Of a stretch of DNA of 64,000 bases, positions 8,050 through 15,305 are shown one piece after another. The notes beneath the pieces are model-generated. The model had not been told where the DNA came from. It made no database searches and saw only the letters and a program-made list of their open reading frames with translations. The stretch spans positions 1-64,000 of the forward strand of contig JAZTZO010000024.1 of the NCBI GenBank assembly GCA_045637505.1, given 5' to 3'. Within the stretch, counting starts at the first letter, position 1. Every line of letters begins with the position of its first letter. The position numbers were made by a program, and so were the translations under genes. Source of the DNA: RGIG4079 sp045637505. GTDB taxonomy: Bacteria > Bacteroidota > Bacteroidia > Bacteroidales > Muribaculaceae.

Positions 8050-10074
8050 ATGATGAATTATCGCAAACTCACTGCGACTGAGATAAAAATGCTCAAGTCG
8101 CAAGGTTGTGTGAGTGAAACATGGAATTGTATTGAGGTGTCAAGCGATTTCAATCCTCATCACTACCGTAATGTAACTTTTTCGGGCGTTGTTCGCCTTG
8201 GTGCAACCAACAAAATTTTTTATCGCGACAGTAGCGTAGGGTGCCAAAGTGGTATCTATAATGCTACTATTCACAACTGTATTATAGGCGATGATGTGTA
8301 TATCGCTAAAGTTTCTAATTATATTGCTAACTATGACATTGCCGACGGGGTATTTATTGAAAATGTAAATCGCATAAATGCTACTGGAGAATCAACCTAT
8401 GGCAATGGAGTGCAAGTGTCGGTGTTGAACGAGTCGGGTGGACGAGAAGTGCCCATCTGTGACCAATTGTCGGCGCATGTGGCTTATTTCATTGCAATGT
8501 ATCGTCACAAACCACGATTGATTAATTCGTTGAGAAATTTAATCATTGAATATGCCCAACGACAGCGCTCTGAACGAGGAGAGATAGGCAAGAGCTCTAT
8601 AATCATAAATAGTGGTGACATTGTTGATGTGAAGATAGGCGAATGTGCTCGAATAGATGGTGCATCACGCCTTAAAAATGGCACGATAGCATCAACGCAA
8701 GTGGCTCCCGTGAGAGTGGGTGTGAATGTGATTGCCGATGATTTCATTTTTATGTCGGGCGCCGAGGTTGATGAAGGAGCCGTGATGACACGAGTCTTTG
8801 TGGGGCAAGGTGCGCGAGTGGCACGATTGTTTTCGGCGCACGACTCATTGTTTTTTGCCAACTGCACATGTGAAAATGGCGAGGCTGCATCGGTATTTGC
8901 TGGGCCAAACACTGTGTCAACCCATAAGTCGAGCCTGTTGATTGCAGGAATGTTCTCGTTTCTAAATGCTGGGTCGGGGTCAAATCAAAGCAATCATATG
9001 TATAAACTTGGTCCTATTCATCAGGGTATTGTGGAACGAGGGTCAAAAACCACAAGCGATTCCTATATATTGTGGCCGGCACATATTGGTGCATTTTCGT
9101 TGGTTATGGGGCGTCATGTTGGGCATCCCGACACCTCTCGACTTCCGTTTTCATATCTTATTGAAAATTCGGGCAAATCATATCTTGTGCCAGGAGTAAA
9201 TCTTAAGAGTGTAGGCACTATTCGCGATAGTAAAAAATGGCCACGACGCGACCGTCGCACCGGTCATGACCTCCTCGATAAAATCAATTATAACCTATTG
9301 AGCCCCTACACAGTGGCAAAGATGATAGATGGCATTAATTTGCTTCAAAGCATAAAAGAAACTTCGGGCGAAACAGCCTCGACTTACTCTTATCAAGGAA
9401 TGACCATTGATGCGAGAGCGTTGGATAATGGTATAAAATACTACCAATATGCTATTGATAAATTTATGGGTAATTCGGTGATTAGTAGGTTGAAAGATGC
9501 AATGGGGATTGATGATGCTAATTTGCCCCGACTGTTGTCAGCAATTGCATCGGCAGGTGAAGGAGAGTGGATTGATGTAGCGGGGTTAATAGCCCCCAAA
9601 AGTGAAATTACACGATTGTGTGACGATATTGAAACAAGAGTGATTGCTGATGTGGAATCAATCAACACGCGATTGCACGAAATGCATCTTCGCTACTATG
9701 ATATGGAATGGAGTTGGGTAGTGGAGCACTTCAAAACATGGTGGGGCAAAGAGTGTAGCGAGCTCACCATCTCTGATCTCGTAGCAATCATAAAACGATG
9801 GCATAAAAGTGTGGTTACGCTCGATAAATTGCTCTATGACGACGCTCGCAAGGAATTCTCGTTAGAGAAGAAAGTGGGATTTGGCGTAGATGGCACTTCG
9901 CAATGCAAAGAGCGTGACTTTGAGCAAGTGAGAGGAGAATTTGAAAGCGACCCATTCGTGAAAATGGTGCTTGCTCACATCGACGACAAAACAACCCTCG
10001 GCAACGAAATGCTCCACCGCTTGGGTATTGAAGTAGGAGGCGTAGGCGAGAACCAAACATTGAAGATAGAATAA
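8050..10074 (+). CDS. DUF4954 family protein (left-handed beta-helix type)
   Basis: The 674-residue protein matches the DUF4954 family found across Bacteroidales. The first 400 residues contain many short hexapeptide-like turns (I-x-D-x-V-x, A-x-V, E-G-A-V), as expected for a left-handed beta-helix like those of sugar-nucleotide acyltransferases. They include VFAGPNTVSTHKSSLLIAG and an LGPIHQGIVERGSKT block. The C-terminal 250 residues are mostly helical. No signal peptide or membrane segment is present, so it is cytoplasmic. A role in nucleotide-sugar or acyl transfer is only a fold-based guess. It begins with two ATGs, and the first is used here. Confidence 0.8.
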   Translation: MMNYRKLTATEIKMLKSQGCVSETWNCIEVSSDFNPHHYRNVTFSGVVRLGATNKIFYRDSSVGCQSGIYNATIHNCIIGDDVYIAKVSNYIANYDIADGVFIENVNRINATGESTYGNGVQVSVLNESGGREVPICDQLSAHVAYFIAMYRHKPRLINSLRNLIIEYAQRQRSERGEIGKSSIIINSGDIVDVKIGECARIDGASRLKNGTIASTQVAPVRVGVNVIADDFIFMSGAEVDEGAVMTRVFVGQGARVARLFSAHDSLFFANCTCENGEAASVFAGPNTVSTHKSSLLIAGMFSFLNAGSGSNQSNHMYKLGPIHQGIVERGSKTTSDSYILWPAHIGAFSLVMGRHVGHPDTSRLPFSYLIENSGKSYLVPGVNLKSVGTIRDSKKWPRRDRRTGHDLLDKINYNLLSPYTVAKMIDGINLLQSIKETSGETASTYSYQGMTIDARALDNGIKYYQYAIDKFMGNSVISRLKDAMGIDDANLPRLLSAIASAGEGEWIDVAGLIAPKSEITRLCDDIETRVIADVESINTRLHEMHLRYYDMEWSWVVEHFKTWWGKECSELTISDLVAIIKRWHKSVVTLDKLLYDDARKEFSLEKKVGFGVDGTSQCKERDFEQVRGEFESDPFVKMVLAHIDDKTTLGNEMLHRLGIEVGGVGENQTLKIE

Positions 10075-10100
10075 AATAGCGATTTTATAGTCACTTTTTA

Positions 10101-10142
10101 AGTCGGCCCTTCCGATAGCAGGTGGGGCTGACTAATTTTTTG
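10101..10142 (+). terminator. Rho-independent terminator after the DUF4954 gene
   Basis: AGTCGGCCC (10101-10109) pairs with GGGCTGACT (10125-10133) around a 15-base loop, followed by AATTTTTTG. It lies 27 bases after the stop codon. Confidence 0.8.
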
Positions 10143-10149
10143 ATAAAAA

Positions 10150-10180
10150 TTGCAGAAATGAAAAATAAACTCTAATTTTG
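10150..10180 (+). promoter_or_regulatory. Promoter of the structured RNA at 10187
   Basis: A TTG box at 10150-10152 and TAATTTTG at 10173-10180 are separated by 20 bases, the expected Bacteroidales -33/-7 arrangement. It sits directly behind the DUF4954 terminator, so the downstream RNA is an independent transcription unit. Initiation is expected near 10186. Confidence 0.65.
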
Positions 10181-10186
10181 CACTGA

Positions 10187-10482
10187 CTCGGTAGCCCGGA
10201 GGGGCTTCGAGGGTTACATATTATCGACGTTTACAAGCGTTATCTTTTTAAGTCATCGAATCTCGCAAATTCAAATCCACAAAAGATAAAGCAACTGTAG
10301 GCGTCCATCGTGATGTCATATATTAACATCATTTACATCATTGTCACTAATCGTGATGATATGTTGAGATGTTTTATATACACATCTGGCGTGGGCTGCT
10401 GAGTTGCTTATCTCGTGGATAAGGCCAATGCGAGAGCCTGATGACTTGGGATAAGTAGTAACAGAATCCCACGTCATCTTTT
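10187..10482 (+). ncRNA. Candidate structured RNA / leader with terminator, unidentified
   Basis: This stretch of about 295 nt has its own promoter, little coding potential and many paired segments. They are: CTCG-AGCCC/GGGGCT-CGAG (10187-10211); TTATCTTTT with AAAAGATAA (10240-10248/10281-10289); AGATGT with ACATCT (10367-10372/10382-10387); GGCGTGGG with CCCACGTC (10388-10395/10468-10475); and CTTATC with GATAAG (10407-10412/10418-10423). The strand CCCACGTC can instead pair with GACTTGGGAT (10443-10452), and that hairpin is followed by ATCTTTTTA, a terminator. Two exclusive pairings ending at a T-run, 50 bases before a small HTH gene, suggest an attenuator or a stand-alone small RNA. I could not match it to a known family. 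Confidence 0.55.
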
Positions 10483-10533
10483 TATAACAGTCTGATTTTG
10501 GGGAATTCATTCAGACAAAAATCTCGCATCACG

Positions 10534-10746
10534 ATGCACATAGGCGAAATAATACGACTCACCGTAAAACAACAAGGGCTCACCACCGTGTGGCTTGCCC
10601 GTCAATTATCATGTTCACGCACCAACGTGTATAAAATCTATGCCCAGCATTCTCTCGACACAAATACCCTACGCCGCATCTCCATCATCTTAAAAACCGA
10701 TTTCTTTGCTTTATACTCCGAAGATATAGCCTCTCATTGTAAATAG
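10534..10746 (+). CDS. Small XRE-like helix-turn-helix protein
   Basis: From the ATG at 10534 this encodes 70 residues. MHIGEIIRLTVKQQGLTTVW leads into a helix-turn-helix with LARQLSCSRTNVYKIY, then SLDTNTLRRISIILKTDFFALYSE. The pattern is the short XRE-type DNA-binding protein common in Bacteroidales. An in-frame ATG at 10498 exists, but the HTH family normally starts at MHIGEI. The start codon lies inside CATCACGATG (10527-10536), the inverse of CATCGTGATG at 10306-10315. It may regulate the RNA upstream or the peptide cluster that follows 230 bases later; no direct evidence shows which. Confidence 0.65.
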   Translation: MHIGEIIRLTVKQQGLTTVWLARQLSCSRTNVYKIYAQHSLDTNTLRRISIILKTDFFALYSEDIASHCK

Positions 10747-10935
10747 CCTTCAGCGATAAGTCCATATTAACAATGACTACTCATTGTTTATTTTCACAAC
10801 TCCTTTTGCTAAAAAATCATACTTAACATTTTATCCCCAATTTAATTCTCTTTCTTCACTTCCCGCTGTCTCCAATCCGTTTACATGCAAACCTATCCGT
10901 TACACATAAATTCAACTTTAGTACTTTTTTATAAG

Positions 10936-10943
10936 TAACTTTG
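10936..10943 (+). promoter_or_regulatory. -7 element of the CXXX-peptide cluster
   Basis: TAACTTTG lies 35 bases before the ATG at 10979. The -33 box is degenerate (TTAG/TTTT region about 20 bases upstream). This is the only good promoter I see for the run of genes from 10979 to 16182. Confidence 0.5.
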
Positions 10944-10978
10944 GCCAAATTTATTTAACTCATTTAACCTTATTATTT

Positions 10979-11491
10979 ATGAAAAAAATTTTAAGCTTTT
11001 TCATTTTGTTGTGCTTATTCATCCCTTCAGTAACCTCCGCCAAAGAATTTAAGTGGACGATGGATCCAAAGTACAGTGGCGAAGTTCATATCGGTTATGG
11101 GTCACCCTCAAGCAATTCTATAGCATACATGGGACGCATAGAAGTGGGTACTGTTCAAGGGCTTAAACTCAACGAATATGCTACAATAGGCCTTGGTGTA
11201 GACATAAATATGCTTACACACTACTACAAAGGCCAAGACCTACGTTGGGGCATGAACACTTATTTTGACATGAGAGGCTCATATCCTCTCAATAATAACT
11301 TCTCTTGCTTCTTAGATCTTGGGTTAGGGACTTATTTTAACATTCATCCAAGTTCAGGAGGTGCTGCATTCTTCTGCGAATTTGGTCCTGGTGTAAAATT
11401 CAAACAATATGCCCTTAGCTTAGGACTTCAAAACATTGGAACGGGAGAAGGAACTTCGACTTTCTTTGTTAAAGCAGGTTACCATTTCTAA
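10979..11491 (+). CDS. Small outer-membrane beta-barrel-like protein, first gene of the CXXX cluster
   Basis: A clear signal peptide (MKKILSFFILLCLFIPSVTSA) precedes about 148 residues of alternating aromatic/glycine beta strands, ending in KAGYHF. A C-terminal Phe is typical of outer-membrane barrels recognised by BAM. At 170 residues it could form an 8-strand barrel. It is followed 19 bases later by the first cysteine-rich precursor gene on the same strand, so it is probably co-transcribed. A role in moving or anchoring the modified peptide at the outer membrane is inference. I do not recognise a specific family. Confidence 0.6.
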   Translation: MKKILSFFILLCLFIPSVTSAKEFKWTMDPKYSGEVHIGYGSPSSNSIAYMGRIEVGTVQGLKLNEYATIGLGVDINMLTHYYKGQDLRWGMNTYFDMRGSYPLNNNFSCFLDLGLGTYFNIHPSSGGAAFFCEFGPGVKFKQYALSLGLQNIGTGEGTSTFFVKAGYHF

Positions 11492-11510
11492 TCAACAAAA
11501 ATTCGAACTA

Positions 11511-11801
11511 ATGAAAGAAAAAGATATTATTTCAAGACGCAAATTTTTCAAAAAATCAGCAAGCGCAATAATTCCAACCATTGCTATTGCTGTTGTTCCT
11601 CAGATATTAACTTCATGCGAAATTGATGAACCTTTTGGAGGAAGTAGTGGCTGTTCTGATTGTAGCGGGACATGCAGTTCAACTTGTAAGGGTGGATGCA
11701 AGAGCGCATGTGGTGTTAATTGTTCGGCGCTATGTGCTGACAGTTGCCTAACATCATGTTCAGCAAGATGCCAAGAGACTTGTCATAGAGGTAGCAAATA
11801 A
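11511..11801 (+). CDS. CXXX-repeat precursor peptide A, Tat leader with lipobox
   Basis: This 96-residue peptide is a probable substrate of the radical SAM enzyme encoded downstream. Its leader carries a twin-arginine motif S8-R-R-K-F-F-K and a hydrophobic stretch ending in LTSC (33-36), a lipobox. The core has 12 cysteines: one CSDC, then eleven consecutive C-x-x-x units from C51 to C91, and a short HRGSK tail. Radical SAM enzymes of this type may form thioether or other links on the repeats; the chemistry here is unknown. An in-frame upstream start at 11436 exists but would overlap the preceding gene. The ATG at 11511 places the RR motif correctly and is preferred. Confidence 0.8.
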   Translation: MKEKDIISRRKFFKKSASAIIPTIAIAVVPQILTSCEIDEPFGGSSGCSDCSGTCSSTCKGGCKSACGVNCSALCADSCLTSCSARCQETCHRGSK

Positions 11802-11831
11802 TTATAATTTAACCCAATTAATAAATTTATT

Positions 11832-12125
11832 ATGAAAAAAGAAAACGAAGAATTGAAATCACGCCGTGATTTTTTCAAAAAAGCAGCAAAATCAGCACTC
11901 CCAATTATTGGTGCTGTAGTTTTAGCAAATTCGCCAATCGTATCTAAAGCAGCTGAAACCGCTATGGGGTGTGGCAACTACTGTTCAGGAGGATGCTATG
12001 GCGCTTGTACCGGCTGTGGCGGAGGCTGCGCAAATGAGTGTGTATCAGGATGTAAAGGTACGTGTAGGCATACCTGTGCTGGAAGTTGCGGACGAACTTG
12101 TGGTCGCGGTGTTGTGTATGAATAA
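11832..12125 (+). CDS. CXXX-repeat precursor peptide B, Tat leader, soluble
   Basis: This 97-residue paralog of the preceding peptide has a twin-arginine leader (S10-R-R-D-F-F-K), a hydrophobic stretch and a VSKAAETA region suited to signal peptidase I. It has no lipobox. The core again has 12 cysteines (C47 to C90), spaced C-x-x-x except for one CTGC step, and is rich in Gly, followed by GRGVVYE. The same cysteine count with different sequence between cysteines suggests that spacing, not side chains, is what the maturase reads. It lies 30 bases after precursor A and 22 bases before the radical SAM gene, with no terminator between. Confidence 0.8.
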   Translation: MKKENEELKSRRDFFKKAAKSALPIIGAVVLANSPIVSKAAETAMGCGNYCSGGCYGACTGCGGGCANECVSGCKGTCRHTCAGSCGRTCGRGVVYE

Positions 12126-12147
12126 TCGCTATAATATTTTATAATAG

Positions 12148-13362
12148 ATGATAAAAGCCAATACAGAAATTTGGCAATCTGGTGTCTCAAAAAATATCAC
12201 ATTTATTGTGACTAAGGATTGCCAACTTGCTTGTAAATACTGCTATCTCGTTGGAAAAAATGAGAAGGAGCGAATGAGTTGGGAGGTGGCTAAGGCTGCT
12301 ATTGACTATATTCTTGATAATGAACAGGACTTCAAAGAAGCATCTGTCGTATGGGATTTTATCGGAGGCGAACCATTTCTTGAAATCGAACTAATCGATA
12401 TGATTTGCGACTATATAAAATTAGAAATGTATCGTCGCAATCATCATTGGTTTGACTCTTATCGTTTCAGTTTCTCTACAAATGGCATTAATTATCACAC
12501 CGATAAAGTTCAGAATTTTATCAAGAAAAATCGAGAACATTTATCAATTGGGATTACCATTGATGGCACTGAGAAAAAGCACGATCTTAACCGCATATGG
12601 AAAGGAGACGGACCGGAGCAAGGATCATATAAAGATGTCATCAAAAATATCCCACTATGGTTGAAACAGTTCCCTTATGGGGGCACAAAAGTAACCATTA
12701 GTAGCGCAGATATACCATATATCAAAGAGAGTGTGTTGCACCTTTTTGACCTCGGTATTCATGAGGTTAATATCAACTGCGTTTTTGAAGATGTTTGGAA
12801 CGAAGGTGATGAAACATTTTTTGAGGAGCAATTGATGCAACTTGCTGATGCTATTATTGATAACGATCTCTATAAAGAGAATGCTTGTTCATTCTTTACC
12901 GAGCAAATGGGAAAGCCTATGGACTGCGTGCTTGAAAATGGCAACTGGTGTGGTTCGGGGCGTATGCTATCTATTGATGCTGCTGGAAATTTCTATCCTT
13001 GCACCCGATTCGCTCAATATTCTTTGAGAGATAAAAAGGCGTGGATAATTGGGAATATCCATGATGGAATTGACAAAAACAAGCTTCGTCCATTCCTCAC
13101 TCTTGAACGTTGTACACAATCAACCCAAGAATGTATTGATTGCGAGGTGGCAAGTGGTTGCGCATGGTGCCAAGGCGAAAACTATGATGCTGCAGTAACT
13201 CCTACAATCTACCAACGTTCGACTGCGATATGCAAGATGCACAAAGCTCGCGTAAGAGCCAACAATTACTATTGGAACAAACTGTTCCGAAAGTTAGAGT
13301 TAGGAGGCAAACGTGAAGAATTTGAACAAAACAAAAAGAGTGTAACCCCTGAAATTTGCTAA
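12148..13362 (+). CDS. Radical SAM/SPASM peptide maturase, CXXX-repeat target type
   Basis: The protein (404 residues) has the radical SAM cluster motif C25-x3-C29-x2-C32 (CQLACKYC) and a GGEP SAM-binding motif. Its C-terminal SPASM region holds many cysteines for auxiliary Fe-S clusters (CGSGRMLSIDAAGNFYPC, CTQSTQECIDC, CAWC, C-K-M-H). It is cytoplasmic. Directly behind two CXXX-repeat precursors, it matches the family I recall as radical SAM peptide maturase, CXXX-repeat target. It probably modifies the cysteine repeats before export. The exact bond formed is not known from sequence. Confidence 0.9.
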   Translation: MIKANTEIWQSGVSKNITFIVTKDCQLACKYCYLVGKNEKERMSWEVAKAAIDYILDNEQDFKEASVVWDFIGGEPFLEIELIDMICDYIKLEMYRRNHHWFDSYRFSFSTNGINYHTDKVQNFIKKNREHLSIGITIDGTEKKHDLNRIWKGDGPEQGSYKDVIKNIPLWLKQFPYGGTKVTISSADIPYIKESVLHLFDLGIHEVNINCVFEDVWNEGDETFFEEQLMQLADAIIDNDLYKENACSFFTEQMGKPMDCVLENGNWCGSGRMLSIDAAGNFYPCTRFAQYSLRDKKAWIIGNIHDGIDKNKLRPFLTLERCTQSTQECIDCEVASGCAWCQGENYDAAVTPTIYQRSTAICKMHKARVRANNYYWNKLFRKLELGGKREEFEQNKKSVTPEIC

Positions 13363-13367
13363 TCGCC

Positions 13368-14336
13368 ATGCTACAATACTTGATTATACATCTCGATGAC
13401 ACATCGGTGTCATATTGCCATTACGACAATAACAAAAAGGAGCACAATCTCATTTCGCTCGATGATCTCAAAGCCGGCATTCTCTATGCGATGAAAGAGA
13501 ATTTGATGATTCAAATGGTTTATCCCGATTATCAACTTCCCAAAGAATACGAAGCGACAATCGAAACAATTGACCATGTAAAAATCAAACCGATATCTCA
13601 ATCAACCGACGCTAATGTCGTCGTTATTGACTCGTGGAATAATTTGGAATCATTAAAAGTTGATAAAGAAATCGCATACGTATTGCGCACAGGCAAAACA
13701 TCATTTTTTGAGAACTATGCGAAGATAGCACCTATCCTCGATGAGGTTTCACGCTTGAATGTAGTGGTTAAAGATATTGAGTCATTTACCGATGATGATT
13801 TCGCTAAATACAAAACCATTCTTGGTGAAATAGCATCAAAAGTTAAGGATTGCTACGAGAATAATCATGCAGTGCAACTCAACCTATTGACCGACCGCAT
13901 GATGCTCGACAAGATGAACAACTGCAATGCCGGTTGGGAATCAATCACACTCGCTCCCGATGGTCGTTTCTATGTTTGCCCAGCGTTCTATCTCGCCGAT
14001 GACAACGAGGATTTCGGCATAGGCAAAGCAAAATTTTCAGTTGGAGATTTGGAGAGCGGTCTTGACATTAAAAATCCTCAACTCTATCGCCTCGACCATG
14101 CCCCATTGTGTCGCAAATGCGACGCTTATCAATGTCGTAGATGCGTGTGGTTAAATCGCAAAACAACTTTCGAGGTCAATACTCCTTCACATGAGCAATG
14201 TGTAGTGGCTCATATTGAGCGTAACGCCTCTCGCGACTTACTCGCTTCAATACGCACGATTGGAACGTTCCTCCCCGACAAAGAGATAAAAGAGATTGAT
14301 TATTTAGACCCTTTTGATGTAAAAGAAGGATATTAA
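13368..14336 (+). CDS. CXXX-repeat peptide maturase partner: SPASM domain without radical SAM motif
   Basis: Starting at the ATG at 13368, 6 bases after the radical SAM gene, this 322-residue protein has no CxxxCxxC. It ends in a SPASM-like region: C186-NAGWESITLAPDGRFYVC, then CRKCDAYQCRRC, then a final C-V-V-A-H. The N-terminal 180 residues look like a degenerate (beta/alpha) barrel. It matches what I recall as the CXXX repeat peptide maturase family. It may hold the substrate or deliver electrons via auxiliary Fe-S clusters. A TTG at 13356 could extend it by four residues, but the ATG is preferred. Confidence 0.8.
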   Translation: MLQYLIIHLDDTSVSYCHYDNNKKEHNLISLDDLKAGILYAMKENLMIQMVYPDYQLPKEYEATIETIDHVKIKPISQSTDANVVVIDSWNNLESLKVDKEIAYVLRTGKTSFFENYAKIAPILDEVSRLNVVVKDIESFTDDDFAKYKTILGEIASKVKDCYENNHAVQLNLLTDRMMLDKMNNCNAGWESITLAPDGRFYVCPAFYLADDNEDFGIGKAKFSVGDLESGLDIKNPQLYRLDHAPLCRKCDAYQCRRCVWLNRKTTFEVNTPSHEQCVVAHIERNASRDLLASIRTIGTFLPDKEIKEIDYLDPFDVKEGY

Positions 14337-14354
14337 AATAAAAAAATTAACCCA

Positions 14355-14759
14355 ATGAAAAAAATTATATTTGTATTTACTTTTGTTTTAGTAACATTAA
14401 TTGGAGTTTCGGCTCAAAGAATTGTAAAAAGCTATGGCTGTAAGAATGCCTTTCAATTGAGTTCTATGGGAATGCAATACACCACAATCCCATCTTATGG
14501 CACTTGGATAGAGGTATATGATAATTACATTTTGCGTTGTGGCACTAAATATGTGTTTTCTTATGTAGATGATAATGGTAATAATGTATACCTTTATCAC
14601 AAAACAATGGATAATAGAGAGCGAATTCATTTAAGTCCCGACTATTCAGAATATTCTCGTATGTGGAGTTTTAGTTTTCTCAATCAAACAGTATGGAACC
14701 AAGAAGACTGGGTTTGGATTGGTGATGGGACTAGTCCCGGTAAAAATTATGGCAAATAA
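14355..14759 (+). CDS. Small secreted protein of the CXXX cluster, unknown function
   Basis: A signal peptide (MKKIIFVFTFVLVTLIGVSAQ) precedes about 113 residues unusually rich in Tyr, Trp and Asn with two cysteines. I recognise no domain. It lies 18 bases after the SPASM protein and 10 bases before the accessory protein gene, so it is very likely co-transcribed. Possible roles include periplasmic protection, immunity or processing of the mature peptides; nothing in the sequence decides among these. Alternatively it is a passenger gene. Confidence 0.6.
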   Translation: MKKIIFVFTFVLVTLIGVSAQRIVKSYGCKNAFQLSSMGMQYTTIPSYGTWIEVYDNYILRCGTKYVFSYVDDNGNNVYLYHKTMDNRERIHLSPDYSEYSRMWSFSFLNQTVWNQEDWVWIGDGTSPGKNYGK

Positions 14760-14769
14760 TTTTATCAAT

Positions 14770-15048
14770 ATGAAAAAAATTGTAGGACAAGTAACAGAGA
14801 CGGAGCGTGATGAGATTCAACGCTTATTTGAACGCCGTAACGGATTAAATGAATTGGCTCGCATATTAACTGCCGATAATGCCGAATTATATGAAAAATT
14901 AGTCAAAGACCTTGGCGAAACCGGCACTAAGTTTCAAGGATGGTGGGACTCAATGGCCGCCAAATATAATTGGGAAAGCACTCCCAACGGCAACTGGGAA
15001 ATCAACTTTGACAGTTGCGAGATTTATTTAGTTGACAACACTTTATAA
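14770..15048 (+). CDS. CXXX repeat peptide modification system accessory protein
   Basis: This acidic cytoplasmic protein has 92 residues starting MKKIVGQVTETERDEIQRLF, with a conserved-looking WWDSMAAKYNWE segment and a final W-E-I-N-F-D-x-C-E-I-Y-L. It fits the short family I recall as CXXX repeat peptide modification system protein, always found with CXXX maturases. It may act as a precursor-binding or scaffold protein. An in-frame ATG at 14719 overlaps the end of the previous gene; the ATG at 14770 is preferred because homologs as I remember them begin MKKIxGxVTxxE. Confidence 0.75.
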   Translation: MKKIVGQVTETERDEIQRLFERRNGLNELARILTADNAELYEKLVKDLGETGTKFQGWWDSMAAKYNWESTPNGNWEINFDSCEIYLVDNTL

Positions 15049-15056
15049 TTACCTAT

Positions 15057-15305
15057 ATGATGGGAACATTATGCATGATTGGCGCGACTGAGATTATAGT
15101 TGTGTGCGTGTTGGTATTGCTACTTTTCGGAGGGAAAAAAATACCCGAATTAATGAAAGGATTAGGTCAAGGCGTGAGAAGTTTTAAAACGGCGATGAAC
15201 GAACCATTGCCCGATGAACAACAACGTGAGCAAGAATGGCGCAATCAACAGGCGCAAGAGCAACAATCTCAACAATCTACTCCGAATGACTCGGAACGAA
15301 AATAA
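15057..15305 (+). CDS. tatA: Sec-independent translocase protein TatA
   Basis: TatA forms the pore component of the twin-arginine translocase, which exports folded proteins. One N-terminal transmembrane helix (GATEIIVVCVLVLLLFGGKK) is followed by a hinge and the amphipathic KIPELMKGLGQGVRSFKTAM, then a polar Gln/Glu-rich tail. This is the canonical TatA layout at 82 residues. A second start (15075, MIGATEI) is also plausible. It lies 8 bases after the CXXX accessory gene and overlaps tatC. Its position after two precursors with twin-arginine leaders suggests their export route, though it surely serves other substrates too. Confidence 0.9.
   Translation: MMGTLCMIGATEIIVVCVLVLLLFGGKKIPELMKGLGQGVRSFKTAMNEPLPDEQQREQEWRNQQAQEQQSQQSTPNDSERK

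Noticed and set aside
10124..10133. GGGGCTGACT looked like the start of a tmRNA
   Set aside because: The bases form the right arm of a terminator hairpin and nothing after them matches tmRNA or its tag.
10261..10290. TTCAAATCCAC recalls a tRNA T-loop
   Set aside because: No acceptor, D or anticodon stem can be drawn around it; it fits the loop between TTATCTTTT and AAAAGATAA.
10316..10510. Minus-strand 64-codon open frame
   Set aside because: It covers the structured RNA region on the opposite strand and has no recognisable protein features.
11436..11510. Upstream start extending precursor A by 25 residues
   Set aside because: It overlaps the previous gene and would push the twin-arginine motif too far from the N-terminus.
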